Shown piece by piece: positions 1 to 9,205 of a DNA stretch of 64,000 nucleotides. Each line of letters begins with the position of its first letter. The first letter of the stretch is position 1. The notes under the pieces were generated by a model that did no database searches, had not been told where the DNA came from, and saw only the letters and a list, made by a program, of their open reading frames with translations. Source of the DNA: Bartonella sp. WD12.1 (GTDB lineage: Bacteria; Pseudomonadota; Alphaproteobacteria; Rhizobiales; Rhizobiaceae); NCBI RefSeq assembly GCF_002022415.1, contig NZ_MUBG01000001.1, positions 1,508,501-1,572,500 on the forward strand, written 5' to 3'. Both the position numbers and the translations under genes were made by a program.

Positions 1-204
1 ATATCCGCTCAAAAAATAAGAAACACCAAGCGAGAAGGCGTGCAAATAAAAGCCTTATTTTCAGAAAACCTTTGATGTTTTCGTCTTTCATAGACAATCA
101 TTTGTCCTTTTTAATAATAAGTTAAAAATCATAAGACCTATAAAAATAATTTGCACCATATAAATCATTCCATAAAAGTTTATTGGAAACAATGTCAAAG
201 ACAT

Positions 205-1479
205 TTAAAAATTCTCAATCCAATCTGGAATATGATCAAAACCTATCAATTGTGCATAATCAAGACGTGGGCGAATAACAGCATAACGCGTATCTTGAAC
301 TAAAACTTCCGGTACTAAAAGCCTGCTATTATAAGTATTTGCCATCACTGCACCATAAGCGCCTGCTCCAGTAACTGCCAAAAGATCACCCGCCTTTAGC
401 ACTGGCAAACAACGATCTAATGCTAAATAATCACCAGTTTCACAAACAGGGCCAACAACATCTGCATTGATCATCACAGCATTTAATGGCGTTTTTTTCA
501 CTGGTATCACATCATGCCAAGTATCATAAAGTGTTGGACGCATAAAATCATTCATTGCCGCATCAACAATAACAAAATTGCGCACCTTGCCTCTTTTGAA
601 ATACACAACAGATGTTACCAACACACCAGCATTGCCAACAATACTGCGCCCAGGCTCTAAAATTACAGTGATTCCTAAAGGTGCAATATGTTTCTTTACC
701 AGTGCCGCATAATCAAAAGGAGAAGGCACTAAACATGACTCACGACCATAAGAAACCCCAAGCCCACCTCCAATATCTACATGAGTTATGGCATAACCAT
801 CATTGCGTAAGTGGCGCACAAAATCTGCAGCAATTATAAACGCTTCTTCAAATGGTTTTAAATCACAAATCTGGCTACCAATATGCATAGCCACACCACA
901 CACTTGAAGGCCAGGCAATTGTGCTGCCTTTTTATAAGCATCATATGCCAATGCCAACGGAATACCAAATTTATTTTCAGATTTACCAGTTGTAATTTTC
1001 TGATGGGTCTTTGCATCTACATCTGGAGTAAGACGCAACGAAATGCGCGCATTTTTTGAAAGTGCAACAGCCCGTGCTGATAATTGTTCAAGTTCCTGCT
1101 CTGATTCGACATTAAAACAACAAATATCATGTGCAAGGGCAAAATCTATTTCTCTAACCGTTTTACCAACACCAGCATAAACAATACGATGCGCAGGAAT
1201 ACCAACAGCTAAAGCACGCCGTAATTCACCTTCTGACACCACATCAGCTCCTGCCCCACTGCGTGCTAAAAGCCTTAAAATAGCCTGATTGGAATTTGCT
1301 TTAACCGCATAAGCAATAAGGTTAGGTATATCGTGAAATGCATTTTGATAGTCTTGAAAATGAGCAATAAGTGCATTGGCTGAATAACAATAAAAAGGTG
1401 TTCCAACCTTATCTGCAAGTGTGGAAAGTAAAAGACCTTCAGCATAAAGCATGTCTTGATGATAAGGGAAAAAACGCAT
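205..1479 (-). CDS. lysA: Diaminopimelate decarboxylase
   Basis: Decarboxylates meso-diaminopimelate to L-lysine, the last step of the DAP pathway, in the cytoplasm with PLP. The 424-residue protein has the fold-III decarboxylase marks: AVKAN with the PLP lysine at K60, HIGSQ near residue 200, EPGR near 276 and CETGD near 345. Length is normal for LysA. The start has an AGAGGT-like Shine-Dalgarno (SD) just upstream. It lies 8 nt after the lptM-type lipoprotein gene, and the decayed argH lies before that, which is the usual rhizobial argH-lptM-lysA order. The same pathway is represented by dapF at 36.8 kb. The gene looks intact. Confidence 0.96.
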   Translation of the reverse strand: MRFFPYHQDMLYAEGLLLSTLADKVGTPFYCYSANALIAHFQDYQNAFHDIPNLIAYAVKANSNQAILRLLARSGAGADVVSEGELRRALAVGIPAHRIVYAGVGKTVREIDFALAHDICCFNVESEQELEQLSARAVALSKNARISLRLTPDVDAKTHQKITTGKSENKFGIPLALAYDAYKKAAQLPGLQVCGVAMHIGSQICDLKPFEEAFIIAADFVRHLRNDGYAITHVDIGGGLGVSYGRESCLVPSPFDYAALVKKHIAPLGITVILEPGRSIVGNAGVLVTSVVYFKRGKVRNFVIVDAAMNDFMRPTLYDTWHDVIPVKKTPLNAVMINADVVGPVCETGDYLALDRCLPVLKAGDLLAVTGAGAYGAVMANTYNSRLLVPEVLVQDTRYAVIRPRLDYAQLIGFDHIPDWIENF

Positions 1480-1487
1480 AAAGACCT

Positions 1488-1667
1488 CTATTGTATCAAT
1501 CGATCGAGAATAAAAAGTTTATCCGTCTTTCTTTCAGAAACAAAAGCTTTTTGCGAAGACTTAACCGTTGTTGAAGAAGATAATTCTAATGCCCCTTTAC
1601 GCCCGCACCCAACTATAACAACATTAAAAAAAAGGACAATTATTAAATTCTTTAAAATAGTTCTCAT
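1488..1667 (-). CDS. lptM: Small LptM-like lipoprotein
   Basis: A short lipoprotein of about 59 residues. A hydrophobic signal segment ends in VVIVGC, a lipobox, followed by GRKGALE, which matches the GC-G-KG-L signature of LptM (YifL). LptM assists the LptD/E lipopolysaccharide translocon in enterobacteria; that role is inferred here. I chose the ATG at 1667. An ATG at 1685 would add MKRKGR and is also possible. It sits between argH remains and lysA, as in other Rhizobiales. The serine/threonine-rich tail is not conserved in a way that tells function. Confidence 0.7.
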   Translation of the reverse strand: MRTILKNLIIVLFFNVVIVGCGRKGALELSSSTTVKSSQKAFVSERKTDKLFILDRLIQ

Positions 1668-1753
1668 GCGCCCTTTTCTTTTCATATTGATATTTTGCTG
1701 CATTTTTTTGTATTTACAATTAAATCTATTCACGCACTCACACGATGCCTTTT

Positions 1754-3105
1754 TCAATAGGCAATTTGGTAAAGTACTTCTAAAGGCGCTGTTCTACCAA
1801 AACTTTTACGACTTTCAACTGATTTTTCAACTGTTAAAACATCAAAAACAAGCTGCATTTATATCAGGATAAATCGTTTGAAGTTCAGCTAATGATAAAT
1901 CATTAAGACGACATTTCTTTTTTTCTGCCAATACCACTAATGTGCCCAATAATATGATGAGTCTCACGAAAAGGAAGCCCCAATTTGGATAACCCAATCA
2001 GCTAAATCTGTTGCTATTGCATAACCAGAATCTGCTGCTTGTTTTATGAGTGTTTTATTTACTTCCAAATCACCAATGATCCCCGTCATTGCTGCCAGCC
2101 AATAATTCCAAACTCAAAGCCCCATCAAACACATAAGTTTTATATTCCTGCATATCCTTCGAGTAAGCAAGAGGTAAACCTTTCACCACTATTAAAAGTC
2201 CAATAAATGCACCACTCAATCATCCCGATTTGGCTTATATAAGCTTAGCAGCATCGGGATTTCTCTTTTGTGACATAATTAGACGAACCTATTAAAAAAG
2301 CACCTAATAAATGAATAAACTGAAATTGCGCACTCGACCACAGAATAATTTCTTCTGCCAACCATGAAGATGGATTCACAAAACACGCACCAGCGCTTAA
2401 AAATTCCAACACAAAATCACGATTTGAAACACTATCTATTAATTGCGCGCCGGCTCATGCCCCCTCAGTGCTTGTGCTATCATAAAGCAATTGATTGGAA
2501 AGCCCGTTTCGGCTAATGCACCAGCCCCTAGAAGCGATTTCATTCATTCGCTCAAATGCATCACACATACATGAAAATTTCGACCAAATATTTCAACATA
2601 AGCCATCATATAAATGCCAAATGTTACCGGCTAGGTGGTTTGTAAATATGTAAAACCTAGTATAAAAGTATCGACATATTGTTTTGCTCGAATGAATAAT
2701 TGTTCGGTGAGCTCTTTTAATGTTTGTGCTATTTTTGCGTTTCGTCGTGTACCCAAAAACGAAAATCAACTGCAACCTGATCATTATACGAACGTGCTGT
2801 ATGCAAACGGCCTTGCTACAGGACCAATCAATTGGCTCAACCGTGCCTTAATATTCATATGAATATCTTCAAATTTTCGTGAAAAAGTGACCGTGCCTTC
2901 TTCAATTTCTTGGAGAATAAACTTTAAACCATGCACAATTTTTTCATAATCAGAGTGTGAAATAATTTTCGTTTATGCTAGCATTGCCACATGAGAAAGT
3001 GAACCTTCAGTATCTTGCCAATAAAGTTTTTGATCACAATCAGTGGAAGCATTAATGTCTTTCATAACTGCAGCAGGGCTTTGTGCAAAACAGCTACTCT
3101 ATATT
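1754..3105 (-). pseudogene. argH: Decayed argininosuccinate lyase (argH)
   Basis: Reading the minus strand in shifting frames recovers ArgH almost end to end. The N-terminal part is [12 protein letters not shown] then [19 protein letters not shown] followed by a stop. Further on come [44 protein letters not shown], and the C-terminus LNDLSLAELQTIYPDI through SFGRTAPLEVLYQIAY and a stop at 1754. Several stops and frameshifts separate the pieces and no start codon is left, so it cannot make an enzyme. ArgH cleaves argininosuccinate to arginine and fumarate. Its loss fits arginine uptake from a host. It is old decay, not a sequencing slip. It is divergent from tlpA, as in relatives. Confidence 0.9.
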
Positions 3106-3163
3106 TATTGCTCAATCTATTATCTATCATCCCTTAAAAGCGCCCATTTAAAGGACAAAAATT

Positions 3164-3853
3164 ATGATTTCTCAAATTTTCATCAACTGGAAAAATAAAA
3201 AAACACAATGCTTCCTTACATCCTTTATCATTGCCTTAAGTTTATACGCAACAATAAACCATGATCATAAAGCATCTCTCTTTCCTCACTTTATTTCAGT
3301 TGCAAAAGCACAAGAAACAAACACCAACAAAATAAAAACAGAAAAAATAATAACAATCAAAAAAGAAGCCAAAGGCTCTTTTAAACACATCCGATTTGCC
3401 GATACTCCCTATAATGTAAGCCAGTTTTCCTTTAAGGATATTCAAGGAAAAGACTATAAATTCTCCGAATTTACTGGAAAGCCACTACTTATTAATTTGT
3501 GGGCCATTTGGTGTGCGCCTTGTCGTGTAGAAATGCCAGAATTGGCACAATTAAAACACGATATGAAGGGAGAAAATTTTGATGTCATAGCCATTAATAT
3601 TGATAAAGTCGCTTCTCCTGAAAAAATTCAGCAATTTTTACATGAAGTGCATGCTGATAATTTGACCTATTACCGTGACGAAAAAATGAACATTTTTACC
3701 AATATCCGCAAACAAGGACTAGCTTTAGGGCTACCCATTACACTTCTGGTTGATCAAGATGGTGACCTTATTGCTTCATTTAATGGTATAGCTCCATGGG
3801 CCAATAACGATGCCAAAGCACTTATAAAAGCTATCATTAAAGAAACAAAATAG
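3164..3853 (+). CDS. tlpA: TlpA-type thiol:disulfide interchange protein
   Basis: A membrane-anchored periplasmic thioredoxin-like reductase of 229 residues. One N-terminal transmembrane or signal segment (about residues 15-31) is followed by a charged linker and a TlpA/AhpC-TSA domain with the active site WCAPC at residues 116-120 (C117 and C120). A cis-proline type loop GLPITLLVD follows. Family members reduce cytochrome c oxidase assembly factors or apocytochromes; the exact partner cannot be read from the sequence. AAAGGA lies 9 nt before the ATG. The gene is divergent from the argH remnant, the usual rhizobial arrangement. Confidence 0.88.
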   Translation: MISQIFINWKNKKTQCFLTSFIIALSLYATINHDHKASLFPHFISVAKAQETNTNKIKTEKIITIKKEAKGSFKHIRFADTPYNVSQFSFKDIQGKDYKFSEFTGKPLLINLWAIWCAPCRVEMPELAQLKHDMKGENFDVIAINIDKVASPEKIQQFLHEVHADNLTYYRDEKMNIFTNIRKQGLALGLPITLLVDQDGDLIASFNGIAPWANNDAKALIKAIIKETK

Positions 3854-4401
3854 CGCTTTAATGACCACAAATAACGACGTCTTACAAAACCACTCAAAGA
3901 TAGAAATGATCATTAATAATAAAACAAGGTAAAGCCTATTTGCAAATTACCCCACCCTCACAAACCTCCTATTAAAGCACCTATCACTAAAGTTTAGTCG
4001 ATTGAGCTTGCTAAATAAAAACATGCACTACTAAGTATTAAGTATAAGGTAAGCTTTACTCTGCTATTCCCACCTGCATTATCCATTCCAAGGGCTTTAA
4101 CCTGTGTCTTCATAATACACCCCTCCCCTCATGCCTATAATTTGCATTCCAAACCTTGTACCGTTAACTCCTTAGAAACAGCCTCTTCTTTAAATAAGCG
4201 TTTCACTAAATAAGCATTTCACTAAGAATTGAGAATAAACAAAAGCAACTTAAACTTGCCATAATACATATTTGAAACTGATGACGCAAAATATAATCAA
4301 TTGTAGCTTTAGGCAGAAGCATTCTTATCAATCACTAAAAAGCGATAGTAAAATGCATACCCTTTTATTCCTTAATTCCCTATATTTAACAAACAGTTCT
4401 T
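3854..4401. other. Gene-poor gap with a two-copy tandem repeat
   Basis: No coding region can be supported on either strand. The only structure I see is a 16-nt unit, TAAATAAGCGTTTCAC at 4191-4206, repeated directly as TAAATAAGCATTTCAC at 4207-4222 with one mismatch. It lies between the 3' ends of tlpA and the yihY gene, so it need not contain promoters. Confidence 0.5.
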
Positions 4402-5256
4402 TTATGAATCTGAATTTTGTAAACGAGTACGATAAAACATAATTGCTGCGTTAATCTCACCTCCCAAAATAAAAATCGCACTCAGCATATAAAGAAAAAT
4501 AATAGCAATCATGATAGATGCTAACCCAGCGTAAGTGGACACATAATTAAACCTTGTTAAATAATGTGCAAAAGTAATCGATGCTGCAAACCACAAAAAC
4601 AGTGTCACGATAATTCCTGGTAAAATATCTATCAATTTTCTCTGTTTTGCTGGCAACCATTTATGAACAATCAAAAGACTGATAAATAAAACAACCACTG
4701 CAATTGTATAACGCCATAAACGAATAACACCAATATATTCAACAATAAAGGGAAAATGATTTTGCGTAATTTTTATCAGTAAAGGCGCTAAAACTAATAA
4801 AAAGCTGATAACAGTAATACCGATTGTTCCAATGATTACAAAAAACAAACTCTGAAAACGACAAAAAAACAAACTTCGCTGATCAACAACGCGATAAGCC
4901 TTATTCAAGGCTGCACGTAAAGCCTCTACCCCATTTGAAGCAAAATAAGCCGCCCCAACAAAAGAAAGCGTCAATAAGCCTCTTCGCTGTGTTGTCAAAA
5001 CATTGACGATTTCTTTAGAAAAAGGTTCTGCAATTGCATCTGGCAGCAAGTGCATAAGTGCCTCAATTTTTTGCGGTGTATACGAAAAATCCCAAAAAAA
5101 ACTGGCTAGAGATGCTCCCAAAATACAAAAAGGAAAAAACGCTAAAAGCCCTGAAAGTACGATATGACTTGCAAAAGCACTACCATTATCACGCACATAA
5201 TGGCTTACTGCATTAATAAGAATACGAAAGCTGTAGCACAACACATTTTTTATCAA
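4402..5256 (-). CDS. YihY/BrkB-family inner-membrane protein
   Basis: A 284-residue polytopic membrane protein with about six hydrophobic segments, matching the YihY/virulence factor BrkB family (once misnamed RNase BN). Typical features are the N-terminal amphipathic stretch, the FFPF segment near residue 40, GAAYFASNGVEALRAALNKAY near the middle, and the C-terminal ASIMIAIIFLYMLSAIFILGGEINA. Molecular function is unsettled in the family. It stands alone, with more than 500 bp of noncoding DNA on either side, so context says nothing about its role. The length is normal and no damage is visible. Confidence 0.85.
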   Translation of the reverse strand: MIKNVLCYSFRILINAVSHYVRDNGSAFASHIVLSGLLAFFPFCILGASLASFFWDFSYTPQKIEALMHLLPDAIAEPFSKEIVNVLTTQRRGLLTLSFVGAAYFASNGVEALRAALNKAYRVVDQRSLFFCRFQSLFFVIIGTIGITVISFLLVLAPLLIKITQNHFPFIVEYIGVIRLWRYTIAVVVLFISLLIVHKWLPAKQRKLIDILPGIIVTLFLWFAASITFAHYLTRFNYVSTYAGLASIMIAIIFLYMLSAIFILGGEINAAIMFYRTRLQNSDS

Positions 5257-5772
5257 ATCTTCATACTTTCTGATGACTTTCCCTTTAAGTCTCTTTAAGC
5301 TTTATAAAAATGACCTAAACTTCATAAATGAAAGTTATTCTCGTATAAAACAGATACTTTTTTAAGGATAACAATGATGATAGCTAAATTTAAAAAAACT
5401 ATACTAAAATCAACAATGATAAATCAACAAATTTCATTGATACCTCAAATTGTTAAGATCACTGCTTAACTCCCATGTTATCATTGATAAAAGAGTACTT
5501 CTTCATACACTGTACCCCCAAATATTAAGTAACCTTGTATTTTGTACTTAAATCATATTGTACAATGACCTTTTTGATCTTGATGCAAATTTGGCAATTA
5601 CTCAAAACAAACAATGTCTGCTAGTATTACACGTAATACTACAATCTCATGATCAAAAGCTTTTATGAATTATCGTTTTTTGTCTTTTGATAAAAAAATC
5701 ACCATAAAGAAAAAACATATCTCATAAAATACCCAAGTCCCAAAAACGCTTCAATGTCGATGAAGCCAAATT
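5257..5772. other. Gene-poor gap between yihY and holA
   Basis: About 515 bp, AT-rich, with no supportable gene and no recognisable relic in six frames. It must hold the promoter of the leftward yihY gene near its left end. I see no convincing hairpin-plus-T-run for holA termination. Confidence 0.4.
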
Positions 5773-6816
5773 TTAAGAAGAAATGCGTTTTTGTGCACTA
5801 ACTGTTAATCCTAATAAAACTTGATGAACAATAACTGTACCCAAAAATGGATTTTTACGGCTATCTAAAACAGCGCATTGAATTTTTTCCATAGCATAAG
5901 CAATTTGTTCCAACCCCCAATATTTTAGAGCTTTTTCAATTATTTTTTCTCTACGAAAAAAAATCGGTGGCCGTGCTTGAGATATGACTGCAAAAGGAGC
6001 TTTCCCTTCAACCTCTATTTGATAGCGCAACAGCTGTAATTGTTGAAAATGCCTTTGCGCTGTACTTAAAACAAAAAAAAGTGTATTTTGCACAGTCGAA
6101 TATCGACTAAAATGCATCTCAAAGCCCGCCACATCCCCCAGTAAAATAGCATCAATGACTTCATCTTGAGAAAGAGCGCCAGCCTCACTTACCACAGCCT
6201 TCACATCCTCAAGCGTAACCCGATCTTTCTTTAGAGCATAAAGACAAAGCTTTTCTAATTCACCACGCGAAACAAGACGATCTGCCCCCAAACTTTCATA
6301 TAACCACTTGCGCGCTTCCAAAGAAAGAGTCATTTTAAAATTATTCAACACCTCATCAATCACTCTATCAAGGGAACGGGTATCATCCGTATAACAGGGT
6401 AAAGCCAGAGCTGTTGAAGCCGTTTCAACAATATTGCGCAACCCAACACCTTTTTTTAGGTCCCCCGCTTCAATTAAAATGAAACATGCTTTAGGTGGTT
6501 CTTTAATTAAAAGCTTAAGAGCAGCAAGAAAACCTTTTTGATTTGCACCATTGGATATCCATATCAAACGATCACTACCAAAAAGTGATACAGTATGCGC
6601 TTCATCTTGTAATCGCACAGGATCTTTATCAATTTCAGCTGCATTGAGACGAATCGTAGAAAAAGGATCCTCTATCGCCACTTGCGTTAGCTTAGCAAAA
6701 CGCTGCGCACGTTCACAAACAAGACCACGATCAGGACCATAAATTAAAACAATAGGAAAAGAACGCGAAAAATGCGTTAGAAAATGATCAACTTCATGTG
6801 CTTTCTTTACAGCCAA
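5773..6816 (-). CDS. holA: DNA polymerase III subunit delta
   Basis: Clamp-loader delta subunit, which opens the beta sliding clamp during replication. The 347-residue protein has the HolA arrangement: an N-terminal Rossmann-like AAA+ domain without a functional Walker motif (VLIYGPDRGLVCERA near residues 23-37), the LFGSDRLIWI beta-clamp contact region near 80, a lid domain and a C-terminal helical collar. In many Rhizobiales holA lies just after parB and beside lptE and leuS; here it stands alone about 35 kb from parAB, which suggests rearrangement. Upstream is a long noncoding stretch leading to tRNA-Gly. Confidence 0.9.
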   Translation of the reverse strand: MAVKKAHEVDHFLTHFSRSFPIVLIYGPDRGLVCERAQRFAKLTQVAIEDPFSTIRLNAAEIDKDPVRLQDEAHTVSLFGSDRLIWISNGANQKGFLAALKLLIKEPPKACFILIEAGDLKKGVGLRNIVETASTALALPCYTDDTRSLDRVIDEVLNNFKMTLSLEARKWLYESLGADRLVSRGELEKLCLYALKKDRVTLEDVKAVVSEAGALSQDEVIDAILLGDVAGFEMHFSRYSTVQNTLFFVLSTAQRHFQQLQLLRYQIEVEGKAPFAVISQARPPIFFRREKIIEKALKYWGLEQIAYAMEKIQCAVLDSRKNPFLGTVIVHQVLLGLTVSAQKRISS

Positions 6817-7685
6817 AATATTAATCCATTACCAAAATATCAAATCCACTATAGTGTATCATTAGTATATCATTTCAAAAACTTCATCGTGAACTTTTTA
6901 AAGCATGCCAATCATACCCAAAAATCCTAACATGCAATTTATATTCTTTTTAGTGCATGTCCAAGATCATTGTTCTACTACGCACCTCCATACACTATCT
7001 GTATACCGATCTTTCATATTCAAAATTTGATATATAGAATGCATCACTATAATTGTGATTAGTTTATTCTCTTTAATAAGCTTTTTAGTTAAATGTATTC
7101 CAAAATAAAATACTTACTAGATTTCAATGCGGATAATATATTTATTAAATCCAAAACATCCACTTGCACTAAAATAGTGATCATAAATAAGATAAATCTC
7201 ATGATACTGCTTATTTCATAAACTATCCACGCGATTTATGAAAAACTTTAGCAAACTCAAAATCTCATTAAGTAACTCTATTTGACAAAAACTGGCGCTT
7301 CTTTCGATTCAAAATAGAATAAAATTTTCAATGCTCCTCCTAAAGAGTCACAAACATCAATTTTTTTCAATCGTTAAAAAGACCACCATAACCGGCTAAT
7401 CAATCTTGAAAAATGCAAACAACGTTGCCAATCTTTTTAACTTATTGATAGACAAAAGAGTGTTTTGCTTAAATTTATAATCACTTACCCCCTCCCTTGA
7501 GACGAGCATATTTGCTAAAATATAAATCAATTATCTAGTATTATTTACATCACCAGTTGAATAACACTTTTTTAACCTTAAAAAATAAATTTCACTAACA
7601 TCAAAATAAATTTTACTGAAACGTGATTTTTTTGTTGCAATTCAGACAAGGCTAAGCCATACAAAAGGCGTTTAAGAATGTGTGA
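6817..7685. other. 870-bp gene-poor gap upstream of holA
   Basis: No open reading frame with family resemblance on either strand. I looked for lptE or leuS remains on the minus strand, where relatives have them upstream of holA, and recognised none. The strand composition is strongly AT-rich, typical of old noncoding DNA in a reducing genome. It must hold the holA promoter next to 6816. Confidence 0.45.
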
Positions 7686-7760
7686 GCGGGTGTAGCTCAG
7701 GGGTAGAGCACAACCTTGCCAAGGTTGGGGTCGTGGGTTCGAATCCCATCGCCCGCTCCA
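7686..7760 (+). tRNA. tRNA-Gly(GCC)
   Basis: A complete cloverleaf: acceptor GCGGGTG pairing with CGCCCGC, D arm GCTC/GAGC, anticodon stem CAACC/GGTTG with loop TTGCCAA giving anticodon GCC, T arm GTGGG/CCCAT with TTCGAAT, discriminator T at 7757 and an encoded CCA at 7758-7760. It reads GGC and GGU glycine codons. It stands alone between two long noncoding gaps. Confidence 0.97.
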
Positions 7761-8302
7761 ATAAAATATGTTTACTTCCACTAAAATTCACTGTGTAATG
7801 CAAAGCACTTCTTCAAATGATTTCTTATTTTTTGTAAGAATTGTTTCTTGATTTAAGTCTTTAAAAAAGAATGAAGTAAATTTGATAACTAAGCAACATA
7901 TTCTGTAATACGCTATGTCATCTGGGCATCTTAAGCCATATTTACTTAAATTATTATATCAAATTGAATTTAATTCGATCAGTTATAAAAGGGGCATCGT
8001 CTGCGTAAAAAACATAAGATTATCTTACGCATTTAACGCAGTTATAACTAACTATCGCACTTAACATTTTAAGCTTTTATTTCTAATAAAATTCCAAATT
8101 TCTTTGGATTTCAATCTAATAAAAAAGATCAAAACCAACTAATAGATAAAATTTGTTGAGAAAAGTTTACTTCTAACAACTTGTGGTATTCTTAGTCTCT
8201 TGTTTTATAGTTTAAAATACATAAAAATAAGTATATTATAATGACGATATTTTCCACACATAGAGTGGGACAACTAGAGTTTTAGCAAATATTAAAAAAA
8301 AC
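7761..8302. other. Gene-poor gap with an inverted repeat, upstream of plsC
   Basis: About 540 bp without a supportable gene. TGCGTAA at 8002-8008 is mirrored by TTACGCA at 8025-8031, with the shorter palindrome TAAGAT-T-ATCTTA in the loop. This could be a hairpin or an operator, but nothing follows it that resembles a terminator T-run. The right end must contain the promoter of the rightward acyltransferase gene. Confidence 0.4.
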
Positions 8303-9109
8303 ATGGTACTTATCCTTCGTTCTCTTCTCTTTACGTTTGCTTTTTATACAACCACTTTTGTGCAAATGATTCTTTATGCCCCCTTTTATTTTTTAATGCC
8401 CCGTAAAAAAGCGTGGGTTATCCCTAAAACATGGGCACGTGTTACATTATTTTTACAAAAATACATTGCTGGAACACACTATGAAATTGAAGGCATAGAA
8501 AACCTCCCAAAGAGTGCATATATTATTGCTATAAAACATCAATCTGCATGGGAAACTTTTAGTCTTGTACCCTATTTTGATGATCCTGCCCTTATTTTAA
8601 AACGTGAACTGATGTGGATCCCTTTTTTTGGCTGGTATATGGCCAAAACACAAGTTATCCCGATTAACCGAGCAACCCCTATTCAAACCCTTAAAATCAT
8701 CATACAAAAAGCAAAACAAAAAGCAAAACAAGGGCGCCAAATTCTAATCTTCCCCGAAGGAACACGCCGACAGCCCGGTCAAGAACCCAATTATAAACCA
8801 GGCATTACTGCCCTTTACAACGAATTAAAACTCCAAGTTGTACCCATTGCCCACAACGCTGGTTTATATTGGCCACGTGATAATTTTCGCCGTTATCCAG
8901 GAAAAATTTGTGTGCGTATTCTTCCTCCTATAGAAACTGGCTTAAATAAACATGACTTTTTAGACCAACTAATCGAAAAAACAGAAAAAGCCTGTGATGA
9001 ATTGCTCTTATTGGCCGCTCAAGACCCCACTCCTCCACCTATGCCACCCTTTGCTGTTAAAAGGCTTCAAGCGCTCGGTCATCATTGGAAAGGACCTATA
9101 CGTAATTAA
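8303..9109 (+). CDS. plsC: 1-acyl-sn-glycerol-3-phosphate acyltransferase
   Basis: Transfers a second acyl chain to lysophosphatidic acid to make phosphatidic acid at the inner membrane. The 268-residue protein has an N-terminal hydrophobic segment (about residues 5-32), acyltransferase motif I as HQSAWE (H79, E84; the usual H-x4-D/E), and motif III FPEGTR at residues 150-155, followed by VVPIAHNAG. Length is normal for bacterial PlsC. It is followed after about 95 bp by a co-oriented carboxypeptidase gene. The SD is weak, so the start is the first ATG that keeps the whole domain. Confidence 0.92.
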   Translation: MVLILRSLLFTFAFYTTTFVQMILYAPFYFLMPRKKAWVIPKTWARVTLFLQKYIAGTHYEIEGIENLPKSAYIIAIKHQSAWETFSLVPYFDDPALILKRELMWIPFFGWYMAKTQVIPINRATPIQTLKIIIQKAKQKAKQGRQILIFPEGTRRQPGQEPNYKPGITALYNELKLQVVPIAHNAGLYWPRDNFRRYPGKICVRILPPIETGLNKHDFLDQLIEKTEKACDELLLLAAQDPTPPPMPPFAVKRLQALGHHWKGPIRN

Positions 9110-9205
9110 ACGTTCCTTTCTTTATTTTATACATTCAAATCTATTGTATTTAAAGCTAAAATAGTTCTAAGTTACTTAAACTGAACAATAATTGGACTTA
9201 AATTA

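Noticed and set aside
1456-1872. Rightward open frame of 138 codons over the argH tail and lptM
   Set aside because: It lies antisense to recognisable lptM and argH codons and resembles no protein; shadow frame.
7578-7781. Leftward open frame across tRNA-Gly
   Set aside because: It reads through the tRNA and gives a familiar spurious tRNA-antisense peptide (SGRWDSNPRPQPWQGC), not a gene.
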